From: a virus
Direction: 5' to 3' (one strand)
DNA: 30,380 bases
IMG/VR virus record: IMGVR_UViG_3300013004_005298
Span: 1-30,380 of that record
Below are positions 22,709 through 30,380 of this stretch, one piece after another (position 1 is the stretch's first letter; each line of letters opens with the position of its first letter). The position numbers and the translations under genes were made by a program. A model generated the notes under the pieces. The model saw nothing but the letters and a program-made list of their open reading frames with translations, did not search any database and was not told the DNA's origin.

Positions 22709-23268
22709 TCGTCATCGACCTCAAGGGTCGGTGCCTTCAGGTCACCGATCTGCACGCGGTTGGCGATGTAAGCCCCCATCGCGTTGACGGCTTCCTCGGC
22801 CTTCTGGTCGAGAGCGGGGCGAAGAAACGGTTTGGCGGCGTGGCCGGGGTGCATAACCACGGCACCGACGAAGTTCTCGCCAATTTTGAGGCTGCCGCGC
22901 TTCAGCATCTTGTTGATCGTGCCGATGCCGACCTTGCGCGGGCCACGCCGGGTCCCGCGCACCGGCTTGTCAGCCTCGGAGACCGAAATCAGGTGCGGCG
23001 CGACGCCATATTCAATGAACAGGCCGAGATAGGAGCCCCGCCCGCGCAGTTTGACGTAGGACGAGAGCTTGGCGCCATCAGTTCGGGTGCCGATCCCGAT
23101 CGCGCGCTTCAATTGCCCGGTCTTCACCGGCACATTGGCCTTGGCCTGTTGCTGGATCACCTTGGCGCCAGCACGCAGGCCGCCGCGGATGATGTTGCGT
23201 TCGAGGTTCTTGGGCAGTTCATCAAGCAGCCGCAGCAATTCAGGGCCGCCCTTGAGCCGGATCGTCAT
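22705..23268 (-). CDS. HK97 gp10-type head-tail joining protein
   Basis: A 187-aa protein matching the HK97-gp10/tail-component family: LLDELPKNLERNIIRGGLRA (about residues 12-31), QAKANVPVKTGQLKRAI (about 41-57), then YLGLFIEYGVAPH and the conserved end HPGHAAKPFLRPALDQ. Members act at the head-tail interface or in tail completion. The basic middle segment (RGTRRGPRKVGIG) is an insertion seen in some members. It overlaps both neighbours by 4 nt. Confidence 0.87.
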   Translation of the reverse strand: MTIRLKGGPELLRLLDELPKNLERNIIRGGLRAGAKVIQQQAKANVPVKTGQLKRAIGIGTRTDGAKLSSYVKLRGRGSYLGLFIEYGVAPHLISVSEADKPVRGTRRGPRKVGIGTINKMLKRGSLKIGENFVGAVVMHPGHAAKPFLRPALDQKAEEAVNAMGAYIANRVQIGDLKAPTLEVDDE

Positions 23269-23618
23269 GTCGCGGCTCCTTCGCTCGTATATTCCTCGAC
23301 CATGAACTCCACGGCCTCACGCCGGCCCAGCAAGGCCGGGCCGGAAATGATCTGGTGTACGCGTGTATCGATGATGATCCGCATGTCCGCTGCAAGACCC
23401 GCTAGATAACGGATGCGGATACGCGCAGGCCTGCGGCCGATCTGGATACTGTCGGCCAGGCGCTCAGCCTTGGACGGGAGAATGTCCTTCACCTCGGCCC
23501 AGACGCAGGCATACTGTCCCCAAGTGACCTGTTCGGTTCCGTATTGCGGGTCCCGAGTGACCAACTTGCGCTCGATCCGGATCCGGGTGTCGAGCTTCGA
23601 GGCTAGATCCAGCGACAT
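23265..23618 (-). CDS. Head closure / head-tail adaptor protein
   Basis: A 117-aa protein with the phage head-tail adaptor pattern: LDTRIRIERKLVTRDPQYG (about residues 9-27), TWGQYACVWAEVKDI, then RRPARIRIRYLAGLAADMRI and the closing EFMVEEYTSEG. This small SH3-like barrel (SPP1 gp16-like) binds below the connector and closes the head after packaging. It overlaps the upstream connector gene by 16 nt and the gp10-like gene by 4. Confidence 0.87.
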   Translation of the reverse strand: MSLDLASKLDTRIRIERKLVTRDPQYGTEQVTWGQYACVWAEVKDILPSKAERLADSIQIGRRPARIRIRYLAGLAADMRIIIDTRVHQIISGPALLGRREAVEFMVEEYTSEGAAT

Positions 23619-24148
23619 TTGAGCTGACCCACGAGCGCATCGAAGGCAAGACAGGCTGCACCTTCACGGTTTTCAAAGAGTGATGCGGTTTTGACCAGGA
23701 TCGCGGCGCGGGCGATCGACAGATCAGGGTCGTTCTCATCAAACCCGGCCGACAGGGTGATTTGAATCAGGCCGTCTGCACTCACTTCCGGCCAGGATTT
23801 CCCGGATGCCGGGCGGATGCGGGTGAACCCGTGGCGCCGGCGGACGACATAGTCCGTCTCTGGTAGGGTTACTGTTGCCCTGTTGGGTGCAGCGTAGCGG
23901 ACCTCAGCCACCGTGCAGGGCCGGATGGGCACGGTGATTTCGTCTTCCCAGTCTTCCAGCTGCAGTTCGAGGACCTGTTCGCAAAGCTTCAGGCCAGTCT
24001 GCCGCTCAAGCTCGCCCTGGGCGGCATCCAGTTTGGAGCCGAGCAGGAGGTCCTCGTCGCGGCCATCAAGCCGGAGCTGTTGGCGTGCCTCTTCGAGCGT
24101 CACGGCACGGTCCTGGGGCGGCTCGATCGTGACGATCTCAGACATCAT
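23603..24148 (-). CDS. Head-tail connector protein (gp6-like)
   Basis: A 181-aa protein of the phage gp6-like connector family: EPPQDRAVTLEEARQQLRLD (about residues 8-27), the helix LLGSKLDAAQGELERQTGL (about 35-53), QVLELQLEDWEDEITVPIRP and YVVRRRHGFTRIRPASGK. The C-terminal helix (ARAAILVKTASLFENREG) is also typical. It forms a ring below the portal. An ATG three bases downstream is an equally possible start. It overlaps the 66-aa gene by 4 nt. Confidence 0.87.
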   Translation of the reverse strand: MMSEIVTIEPPQDRAVTLEEARQQLRLDGRDEDLLLGSKLDAAQGELERQTGLKLCEQVLELQLEDWEDEITVPIRPCTVAEVRYAAPNRATVTLPETDYVVRRRHGFTRIRPASGKSWPEVSADGLIQITLSAGFDENDPDLSIARAAILVKTASLFENREGAACLAFDALVGQLKCRWI

Positions 24149-24345
24149 TCCACCTTGGTGCGGTGCGTCGAGCCGGACTTACGCGTGACAGCAGCGGCCG
24201 GCGCACTCCCGCCGACCTCGACCGCAAGCCCGCGTTCGATCAGCTGTCGGCCGAAATGGTCGTCGAGCTCGAAGCTCTGGCCGGCCAGGATGTTGTGGGA
24301 GCTGACCGAGCTGATGTGCAGGGTATCGAGGGCTTTAAGGATCAT
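24145..24345 (-). CDS. 66-aa phage head-region protein, unknown
   Basis: A short protein beginning MILKALDTLHISSVSSHNIL. The middle (FELDDHFGRQLIERGLAVEV) looks like the small proteins that follow the capsid gene in many prophages and that end in a loosely folded, basic, Ala/Ser-rich tail, as here (AAAVTRKSGSTHRTKVE). A head-decoration or assembly accessory role is possible, but I cannot name the family. It is translationally coupled to the connector gene (4-nt overlap). Confidence 0.65.
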   Translation of the reverse strand: MILKALDTLHISSVSSHNILAGQSFELDDHFGRQLIERGLAVEVGGSAPAAAVTRKSGSTHRTKVE

Positions 24346-24370
24346 GGATCATCCCTTCCGTTGGATGAAA

Positions 24371-24390
24371 GGGCCGGAACGAGCCGGCCC
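24371..24390. repeat. GC-rich hairpin downstream of the capsid gene
   Basis: GGGCCGG (24371-24377) and CCGGCCC (24384-24390) form a perfect 7-bp stem with a 6-base loop, 9 bases after the capsid stop on the transcript. On the minus strand TTTC follows, a weak U-tract. It is a candidate attenuator or 3'-end stabiliser that would keep capsid mRNA more abundant than downstream genes. Confidence 0.55.
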
Positions 24391-24398
24391 CGTCACCA

Positions 24399-25631
24399 TC
24401 AGACCTTGGTTGCCGCGGTGGCGGCAGCAGCGAAATCGCCCTTCACGAAGGCCTCGGGCCGGTAGACCGCGAGCGCGAGACGCTCTTCGGCCAGCACCGT
24501 CACAAGGTTCTTGCGGAAGTTCTGGTCATCCTCGGTCGAGATCTCAACCATGGCATCCATGCGGTCGAAGATCTGCGCGCCCAGCTGGAAGGCGCCGGTC
24601 AGGAACTTGCCGGTGGCCATCGACTGGGTGGGCACAACAGGTTGGCCCCAAAGCGTCGGCGACAGGTTGCCCTGGGGATTGCCAATGATGAACTGGCCGG
24701 TGGTGTCCTTCAGCAGTTCGATCGCCGCCCAATCGGCCGGATGCAATACCATGCCGGTGGACATCAGTTCCGACAGTGCGGTCTGCAGCATGGCCAGGCG
24801 CAGGACATCGATCCGGGTCACCGGTGCCGGGACCGTAATCGGCGGCGCAAAGGCCGTCGCCTGCGTATAGATGCCGTGCAGATCCGTACCCGTGCCGCCG
24901 CCATTGAGCAGCTGGTTCTCTTCGACCAGCGCCAGACCATAGGTCAAGCGGCCGTCGATGTAGGACTGCAGCATCGGCACATCGTCAAGGATCTGGCGGG
25001 TTGCCAGAACCCAGTGAGCGATCGTGGTCACGCTGCTGGTCACGACATCGAACTTGATGTCGGTCTGCGGCTTGGCAGCGCCGCTGGTTTCAGACACCGA
25101 GGCAGCGGCGTTGGTGAAGCCACTTTCCTTGACGTACTGGACCGCGTTGCTGTTGGTGCGCCCAGGCGTCAGTAGGTCACGCACGGTCAGGCGGCGCTGC
25201 CCCGGCGTGACAATGCCTGGCTGACGGTCAGGGACGATCAGATCACCGGCCGAACCGTTGGCATCTGTGGTGAGCGCCGAAATGATCGCCTTCACCTCGA
25301 CGCTGGCACGGCCGCGAGCGGTCTTGCTGTTCAGGAATGGCTTGATGCTATCGGACGAGACGACACGTTCGCCGATGGTCTTGAACTGCGGGGCCGCGTC
25401 CTCTGCCACCCGCCGGGCGAGCTTCTGCTCGACCTCATCGAGGCGGGCTTTGGCTTCATTCAGCGCGGTCAGCGCCTCATCCGCCAGCTGCTTGGTTGCG
25501 GCGGAAAGTTCCTCGCCTTTGGCTGCCTTGCCAAGCGCCTCTTCAGCGATGGCTTTGACCTGGTCGTGGCGCGTGTCGAACGCGGCTTTCACTTCGCCGG
25601 CAAGCTGCTCGGCGCTTTTGGTATCAGTCAT
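24399..25631 (-). CDS. Major capsid protein, HK97 fold
   Basis: A 410-aa protein. Residues about 1-105 form a charged, coiled-coil delta/scaffold domain (EVKAAFDTRHDQVKAIAEEA, then ALTALNEAKARLDEVEQKLA) expected to be removed by the prohead protease. The mature HK97 fold follows: VPDRQPGIVTPGQRRLTVRD (about 150-169), TSSVTTIAHWVLATRQIL, LVEENQLLNGGGTGTDLHGI, VLHPADWAAIELLKDTTGQF and the terminal AEERLALAVYRPEAF. GGAG lies 7 bases before the ATG. No sign of truncation. Confidence 0.93.
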   Translation of the reverse strand: MTDTKSAEQLAGEVKAAFDTRHDQVKAIAEEALGKAAKGEELSAATKQLADEALTALNEAKARLDEVEQKLARRVAEDAAPQFKTIGERVVSSDSIKPFLNSKTARGRASVEVKAIISALTTDANGSAGDLIVPDRQPGIVTPGQRRLTVRDLLTPGRTNSNAVQYVKESGFTNAAASVSETSGAAKPQTDIKFDVVTSSVTTIAHWVLATRQILDDVPMLQSYIDGRLTYGLALVEENQLLNGGGTGTDLHGIYTQATAFAPPITVPAPVTRIDVLRLAMLQTALSELMSTGMVLHPADWAAIELLKDTTGQFIIGNPQGNLSPTLWGQPVVPTQSMATGKFLTGAFQLGAQIFDRMDAMVEISTEDDQNFRKNLVTVLAEERLALAVYRPEAFVKGDFAAAATAATKV

Positions 25632-25655
25632 GGGAATGCTCCGTAGGAGTTGGAG

Positions 25656-26315
25656 TCAGCCGCGAATTTGCGCGGCGAGAGCCGACAGGAAGTCGGTGGG
25701 GGACTCACTGCCGGACTCACTCCGGTGCAGCGATTTCAGGCCTTTGCCCGCGATTGCGGCAGCCTGGCTTTTCGAGAACCCTGCCTCACGCAGGAAGCTC
25801 TCAAACTCTGGAAGGGATGGCAGCACGCTGCCGTCGGTGACGGTTTTGACCGCAGTCACCTTGGCCTCGATATTCATGGGCATGGTGACGAGGCTGATCT
25901 CGCGAAGATCGATCTTCTTGAGGCGAAGCACACCGGCCTTGTAGGGATCAGGCGCAGCGCCGCCCTTGGGGATGGTGTAGCCGATCGAGAGGCCGCCAAG
26001 CGCGCCGTGCTTGAGCTTGCCGTAGGCCCGCTGAGCAACCGGATCGCCGTCCATGATCAGCTGGCCGCGCACGAACAGGCCGCGGTCATCCTCGAAGATA
26101 TCGCGCCACACGCCGATCGGCTCGCGCTGATCGTGCTGCCACAGCATCGGGATCGACCAACCCTCAGTGCGGGCCTTGCCGACACTTTCCCGAAATGCAC
26201 CGGGCTCAATCAGGTCGCCACCCTGGTCGACATTGCCAAAGGTCGAGGCATAGCCTTCGAACTGGCCGGTTTCCTGAAGGTCACTAGATTTGAGGGTCAG
26301 GGTGAGATGTTTCAT
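25656..26315 (-). CDS. HK97-family prohead protease
   Basis: A 219-aa serine protease of the U35/HK97 prohead family. FEGYASTFGNVDQGGDLIEP (about residues 19-38) is the family opening. The catalytic His lies in MLWQHDQREPIG (His61) and the Ser in GALGGLSIGY (Ser110). LREISLVTMPMNIEAKV is the conserved strand that follows. It cleaves capsid delta domains and then itself during maturation. It precedes the capsid gene by 24 nt and overlaps the portal stop by 4 nt. Confidence 0.93.
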   Translation of the reverse strand: MKHLTLTLKSSDLQETGQFEGYASTFGNVDQGGDLIEPGAFRESVGKARTEGWSIPMLWQHDQREPIGVWRDIFEDDRGLFVRGQLIMDGDPVAQRAYGKLKHGALGGLSIGYTIPKGGAAPDPYKAGVLRLKKIDLREISLVTMPMNIEAKVTAVKTVTDGSVLPSLPEFESFLREAGFSKSQAAAIAGKGLKSLHRSESGSESPTDFLSALAAQIRG

Positions 26316-27571
26316 TGTCTTGGCTCCGATGGGGCGTTCGCTTGCGTGGGCGGCAATGATCCGGCCCCGGTGCTGATTTGGGTGATGGGCATATTTTGCA
26401 TCTGCATGCGGGGGACATCGCCGCCCGAAACAGGCGCGAGGTTTTCCAGCGCGCGGACCTCGTTGATGGTCATCACGCCGTTGCTCAGCATCTGCTGGTA
26501 GAAGGAGGCGCGTGCGCCGCTGTCGCCGCGCAGCAGGCCTTCAAGGTTGAACTCGATAACGATCCCGGCCTGGCGATCGGCGGGGGACAGGAGCTGTTTG
26601 GAGAGCGCCTGTTCGATGCGTTTGAGGCGCCGGCGCAGCGTGAATTTCTGGAACCCCAGTGTCTGTTGTTCGAGCCCGGTGCCCCAACTGGTGGTCTTCT
26701 CGGTGTGGCCCACCATAAAGGGCGGCACGCCGAAGAACCGGCAGACTTCCTCGACCGAGAAGGCCCGGCTCTGGAGCATCTGCGCGTCTTCCGGGCTGAT
26801 CGAGAGCTGGACCCAGTCCATGCCCCGGTCGAGCAGCATTGGCCGGCCAGCATTGATCGCACCTGCGAATTTCTCCTGGAGCAATTCCTCTGCCTGTTTG
26901 CGCTGATCGAGGGTCAGCGTGTCAGCGGTCTTCAAGAGGCCCGAAGGCCGCACCCCGTTGCGAAAGGTATCGCCCGACGCCCGTTCGATGGCCTGTGCAA
27001 GCCCGAAGGTCTGGCGGCCGAACGAAAGGGTCGATAGCCCGCCCAGCGGATTGCCGCCAAAGCCCCGGATATGGAGCATGTTGTCTTGAGCAACGACCGA
27101 ACGCACGCCATTGTCAGACCACTCATATTGAAGGCTGCCGTCGCGCAGACGGCGCACCGTCATGATCTCGGGCGCGATGGGTACGCTGAGCGCCACAACC
27201 CGGCCGTTGCTACCCCGAATTATCTCGGCATAGGCATTGCCGCCAAGCTCAATGCAGGCGCAGATGAACTCCCAGAAATCGACCGCAGTCTGGTCGGCGT
27301 TCGGGCTGTCGTGCAGGATCCGGTAAAGTGGATGGTCAGTGGCGACCGTCCGCGCGCCGCTCCGTGTCCGGTAGACCATGAGCGGCAGCGAGGCGATTGT
27401 GCCGGCGAGCAGATTGACGCAGGCCCAGGCGGACGCCAGCCCCAGCACTGAGGTGGTTGAGACCATTTCGCCGGTTGTCGTTGTGCGGCCACCGACTGCC
27501 TGAGTAAGGCGTGGATCGGTCAGCCCGATGAAGCGCGCGACGTATCCGAGCGCCTTCTGGAATAGGTTCAT
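26312..27571 (-). CDS. Portal protein, HK97 family
   Basis: Starting at the ATG at 27571 (MNLFQKALGYVARFIGL), the protein is 419 aa. This start overlaps the terminase stop as ATGA, whereas a TTG seven codons earlier would be unusual. Family landmarks are SVLGLASAWACVNLLAGTIA, LPLMVYRT, FWEFICACIELGGNAYAEII, GVRPSGLLKTADTLTLDQRK, RAFSVEEVCRFFGVPPFMVG and KLKRIEQALSKQLL-like helices near the end. It forms the dodecameric DNA channel at one vertex and the docking site for terminase. Confidence 0.92.
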   Translation of the reverse strand: MNLFQKALGYVARFIGLTDPRLTQAVGGRTTTTGEMVSTTSVLGLASAWACVNLLAGTIASLPLMVYRTRSGARTVATDHPLYRILHDSPNADQTAVDFWEFICACIELGGNAYAEIIRGSNGRVVALSVPIAPEIMTVRRLRDGSLQYEWSDNGVRSVVAQDNMLHIRGFGGNPLGGLSTLSFGRQTFGLAQAIERASGDTFRNGVRPSGLLKTADTLTLDQRKQAEELLQEKFAGAINAGRPMLLDRGMDWVQLSISPEDAQMLQSRAFSVEEVCRFFGVPPFMVGHTEKTTSWGTGLEQQTLGFQKFTLRRRLKRIEQALSKQLLSPADRQAGIVIEFNLEGLLRGDSGARASFYQQMLSNGVMTINEVRALENLAPVSGGDVPRMQMQNMPITQISTGAGSLPPTQANAPSEPRQ

Positions 27572-29391
27572 GCGCGCAGGCTCTTCAGCCAATCATCGAT
27601 CGAGCCGGAGGTGTCGCCTGCCATTGCTGCCCCCACTGCCATGCACAGCGCGACGGCTGCGTCGATCTTGTTGATGGCCCGCTGCTTGGAGAGCCACTTG
27701 TTGTCCCAGCGGTCGGTCTCGGTGACCGCCGACATCATTGCGGAGATCAGCACCGGATTGCGTTTGAGCCGGATCCGGCCTTCCAGGATCAGTTCTTCGA
27801 GATGCCGCAGCGATCCTGGCATCCACAGGCCTTCGCTCATTCCGTCCTGAGGTTTGCCGCGTTTGGTGCCGCCTTGCGGATGCTCGATGAAATTGACCGA
27901 TAGCCCGAGTTCGGTGACTTCCTCTTCAAACCGGCGAAACGCATAGCGGTCGTAGGCCACGGTCTCGACGCGGTATTCGCTGTCCAGTTCAGCCAGCGCC
28001 TGCGCCACTTGGCGCAAGCTGATGTTCTCGCCTGGCGGCGCATTCAGAAATCCGCCAGCCACCCAAACGTCGTAAGGCTGCTTGTCACGTAGCACTCTGG
28101 CACTGAGCGTATCGCCCGGCGTCCAGACCTCGACCCAGGCATCAAAACAGGGCTTGCCGTCCTGTTCGCCGTTGCACTGGACAGCAGCCAATGCGGTCAG
28201 GTCTCGGTTCTGGCTCAGGTCCAGCCCGAGCCAGACCGACTGACCAGCTTTCGGTTCGAACTCGGCGAGCAGCGGTTCCAGCGTTGCCCGTGCCATCCAG
28301 GCTGTCTCGGCGTCGGTCCAGATGCAGAAGTGCAACCGTAGGATCCCGTTTAACTGCCCCGGGATGGCTTTGGCCTGAGCGACCACCTCTGAGAGGTATT
28401 GCTCCGTGATCGTGACGCCCAGGAGTGGGTTGGCCTTGATCCAGCAGCTCGGGTCGGTCAGCGGATCATCGCCCTCGTCGAGCGCACAGACATAGCTGAA
28501 CGTCGTGTCGTCCACGACCTGCCCGAGGTAAGTCGGATCCGTCACCGCATCGGGGTTGCCGGCTGCCACCCGGACACCGTGTTCGTGTTCCTCCCAGGCC
28601 ACTGAGTTGCGGTTGGAACCGCTGTTGGTGATCATGAACAGCAGCGGATCGCGGCGGAACTTGAAGCCGCGCTCTAGCATCTCGATGATCGAGCGATCCG
28701 GAAGCTCGTGGACCTCGTCAGCCAACACAAAGTATGGCCGCGGGCCGGAGCCCGTTTTGCCCGTGTCGCGCGACACCGGCCGGAAGAAACTACCCGATGG
28801 CAGATGCGCGATGTTGAACTCGCGGCCAGGCCCGCCGGAAAACTCCAGGCGCCGGGCCAGCGCCGGGGATTGCCGCACCATCTTCACCGCATCGCGGAAC
28901 AGAATGTTTGCCTGCTCCTTCTTTGCTGCCGCGGCATAGATTTGGGCGCCGGCTTCCTTGCAGGCGGTCATGCCGTAAACGCCAATGCCGCCAGCAATCG
29001 GCGATTTGCCGTTGCCTTTGCCCTGTTCAATGTAGGCGCGGCGGAACCGGCGTCTGCCATCCTTGCGCTTCCAGCCAAACAACGAGCCGATGATGAAGGC
29101 TTGGCTCGGTTCCAGCTGGAAAGGCTGGCCCTCGAACTGGCCCTCGGAAAGCTTCAGCACCTCCTCGAAGAAGGCAAATGCATGGTTTGCAGCCGTCTGG
29201 TCGAACCAGATGCCATCCTTGCGCGCGAGATCTGCAATGTGCCGGTGGCAGGCATTGCGGACGTGCGGTCCGGCGACGATCTCGCCCGCGACCACCGCCT
29301 GGGCATAAGCCAGCGTCCGGTCAGGCGAAGAAGCGGTCGGCGGGGTCGCCGCCTTCCTCTGGCGGCGCGGCCGCGATCCTGCTCCTGGCAC
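27568..29391 (-). CDS. Terminase large subunit
   Basis: A 607-aa packaging motor. ATPase landmarks are the Walker A variant IEQGKGNGKSPIAGG (about residues 121-135) and Walker B PYFVLADEVHEL (about 219-230), followed by FMITNSGSNRNSVAWEEHEH as coupling motif. The nuclease domain contains WLGLDLSQNRDLTAL (about 390-404) and an aspartate in INKIDAAVALCMAVGAA near the end. The annotated start is a GTG at 29391, giving a 71-nt overlap with the small subunit. No later ATG, GTG or TTG precedes the conserved LAYAQAVVAGEIVAGPHVRN. It transfers DNA into the prohead through the portal. Confidence 0.93.
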   Translation of the reverse strand: MPGAGSRPRRQRKAATPPTASSPDRTLAYAQAVVAGEIVAGPHVRNACHRHIADLARKDGIWFDQTAANHAFAFFEEVLKLSEGQFEGQPFQLEPSQAFIIGSLFGWKRKDGRRRFRRAYIEQGKGNGKSPIAGGIGVYGMTACKEAGAQIYAAAAKKEQANILFRDAVKMVRQSPALARRLEFSGGPGREFNIAHLPSGSFFRPVSRDTGKTGSGPRPYFVLADEVHELPDRSIIEMLERGFKFRRDPLLFMITNSGSNRNSVAWEEHEHGVRVAAGNPDAVTDPTYLGQVVDDTTFSYVCALDEGDDPLTDPSCWIKANPLLGVTITEQYLSEVVAQAKAIPGQLNGILRLHFCIWTDAETAWMARATLEPLLAEFEPKAGQSVWLGLDLSQNRDLTALAAVQCNGEQDGKPCFDAWVEVWTPGDTLSARVLRDKQPYDVWVAGGFLNAPPGENISLRQVAQALAELDSEYRVETVAYDRYAFRRFEEEVTELGLSVNFIEHPQGGTKRGKPQDGMSEGLWMPGSLRHLEELILEGRIRLKRNPVLISAMMSAVTETDRWDNKWLSKQRAINKIDAAVALCMAVGAAMAGDTSGSIDDWLKSLRA

Positions 29392-29803
29392 TGGGCGTCA
29401 TCCCGAATTCTGCGGCGTAACGCATCATGTCCGCCGCCGCCTTGTTGGCGGTGCCCACAAGCGGGTTCTGGATTGCGTTGCCGTTCGATGTTTTGATCAT
29501 GAGCCCGCCGGTCAGCTGGTCCTTCTCGGCCATCTTGGCGATCGCGCGCTCGGCCTGGACCCAGCGGCCGTAGGCCTGCGCGTAGGCCGCGAGTGCCGCC
29601 CGATCGATCTCGGAGAGAACGCCCAGATTGTAGAGCTCCGTTGCAACCCGGTTCCATTCCTCGACCGCGTCGGCCGTGAGGTGGACCGGCGGAGCGGGTA
29701 TCGCCGCTTTGGCCTTGGCCTCTTTGCGGTTCAGCGCCCGTTTGCCTGGATTGCCGATGACCAATTTGAGATGGGTGGGCTTGGGTTTTGTGCCGGGTTT
29801 CAT
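29321..29803 (-). CDS. Terminase small subunit, P27 family
   Basis: A 160-aa protein from the ATG at 29803 (MKPGTKPKPTHLKLVIGNPG), the typical P27 start, with AGGAAGG about 10 bases upstream; the longer frame to 29854 adds unlikely residues. Family landmarks are HLTADAVEEWNRVATELYNL, AALAAYAQAYGRWVQAERAI, KTSNGNAIQNPLVGTANKAA and MMRYAAEFGMTPSARSRI. It recognises the packaging site and recruits the large subunit. The C-terminal 24 codons overlap the large-subunit gene. Confidence 0.92.
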   Translation of the reverse strand: MKPGTKPKPTHLKLVIGNPGKRALNRKEAKAKAAIPAPPVHLTADAVEEWNRVATELYNLGVLSEIDRAALAAYAQAYGRWVQAERAIAKMAEKDQLTGGLMIKTSNGNAIQNPLVGTANKAAADMMRYAAEFGMTPSARSRIAAAPPEEGGDPADRFFA

Positions 29804-29889
29804 GGCCGAGCGCCTTCCTCTATGTCTCGCGCCTGACCGGTTCCAAGCCTCCAAAATCCGAGGACACGACGATATTTGAATTTCTGATC

Positions 29890-30306
29890 ATGGCCGCTGC
29901 CGCAGTGATTGCACCGCAAGGCACGACGTTTACTTGCACGCCGACCCGGGTCTGGGACGGCGATGGGCCGGTCTGGTGCGCCGAAGGTCCGCGTATCCGC
30001 CTGTCCGGCATCGCTGCGCGTGAAAGCGACGGTAGCTGCAGGTCCAATCAACCATGCCCGCGTGCCTCAGCGGAAGAAGCCCGAGATGCGCTGGTCAGGC
30101 TGATCGGCCGCCCGGTCGGCGTGTCGCGTGAAGGGCATATTCTTGTAAGCGGTCCGGCAATGCAGTGCCGTTCAGAAGGTGGTGCCGGTGGTTCGCGGAC
30201 GGCTGCCTGGTGCGTGTCCCCGAAATCCGGCGATGTCTCTTGCGCCATGGTCAGGGGTGGGTGGGCTCTGCGATGGGATCGGTACTGGCGGGGGCATCGC
30301 TGCTGA
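29890..30306 (+). CDS. Staphylococcal-nuclease-like (SNase) protein
   Basis: The only plus-strand protein gene I accept in the phage part. From the ATG at 29890 it gives 138 aa. TFTCTPTRVWDGDGPVWC, then GPRIRLSGIAARE, is the SNase pattern: the DGD metal site, RIRL with the catalytic-type Arg, and the Glu of AARE. It departs from the usual DGDT by having Gly. Five or more cysteines and the ending CAMVRGGWALRWDRYWRGHRC-like pattern (WDRYWRGHRC) suggest a disulfide-bearing variant. No signal peptide is obvious. It diverges from terminase with 86 bp between starts, and its last 56 bp overlap the convergent methyltransferase gene. Activity and role (host DNA breakdown, packaging or defence) are not shown. 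Confidence 0.75.
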   Translation: MAAAAVIAPQGTTFTCTPTRVWDGDGPVWCAEGPRIRLSGIAARESDGSCRSNQPCPRASAEEARDALVRLIGRPVGVSREGHILVSGPAMQCRSEGGAGGSRTAAWCVSPKSGDVSCAMVRGGWALRWDRYWRGHRC

Positions 30307-30380
30307 CGATCCCAGCGATGTCGTCGAATGTCCGACCATCTCCTTCGAGGGTCGCTGCCTTGCCGGTAAAATCCTGCCAG
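30251..30380 (-). CDS. Phage DNA methyltransferase, 3' end only (partial)
   Basis: Reading the minus strand from the window edge gives WQDFTGKAATLEGDGRTFDD, then IAGIVSSDAPASTDPIAEPT and a stop at 30251-30253. The W-Q-x-F-T-G-K-x-A-T motif is the usual C-terminus of phage ParB-domain/adenine-specific DNA methyltransferases encoded just upstream of terminase. The catalytic part lies beyond the window, so specificity cannot be judged. It is convergent with and overlaps the SNase-like gene by 56 bp. Confidence 0.65.
   Translation of the reverse strand, partial: WQDFTGKAATLEGDGRTFDDIAGIVSSDAPASTDPIAEPTHP

Noticed and set aside
1-30380. CRISPR array or other tandem direct repeat array
   Set aside because: No regularly spaced direct repeats were seen on reading through the window.

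Overview
The window looks like part of an alphaproteobacterial chromosome, most probably a sphingomonad-like host. This is inferred from the GC-rich codon use of the phage genes and from protein styles I associate with that order; there is no rRNA or core housekeeping gene to confirm it. Nearly everything is on the minus strand, so transcription runs from high to low coordinates. The exceptions are a small nuclease gene near the right end, two tRNA genes in the tail module, and a possible gene remnant at the left.

Positions 9895-30380 are the late region of a tailed siphovirus-type prophage with an HK97-type head. In transcription order it holds the 3' end of a probable phage DNA methyltransferase, a divergent SNase-like gene, small and large terminase, portal, prohead protease, major capsid, a 66-aa protein, head-tail connector, head closure, HK97 gp10-type protein, DUF3168 tail terminator and tail tube. 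Two tRNA-Leu genes follow on the opposite strand. Then come a G/GT tail-assembly chaperone pair with a -1 frameshift site, a 1395-aa tape measure, a tail protein with a chitin-binding-like module, an S74-type fibre, a holin-like protein, an endolysin, a terminator, a second holin-like protein, and a run of fibre/appendage genes (one collagen-like, one with a second S74 domain). No integrase, repressor, replication gene or attachment site is visible.

Positions 511-9542, immediately downstream of the last phage gene, hold a six-gene, tightly overlapping operon that is visibly more AT-rich than the phage genes: a WYL-domain regulator; a 1133-aa protein combining RNA polymerase alpha-CTD-like repeats, a sigma-70 region 4 and two probable winged-helix (HARE-HTH-like) segments; a PLD-nuclease/superfamily 2 helicase fusion; a 67-aa protein; a DndD-like SMC-type ATPase; and a 157-aa protein. 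This has the look of an anti-phage or anti-plasmid defence operon. I do not recognise the combination as a named system, and it is the most interesting part of the window. An imperfect inverted repeat (9614-9633 / 9691-9710) upstream of the WYL gene is a candidate operator.

Positions 1-444 are an IS3-family element that kept both ends and orfA but lost nearly all of orfB. The window begins about two bases inside its left end. Between this element and the operon lies a short plus-strand reading frame that may be the tail of a gene cut by the insertion.
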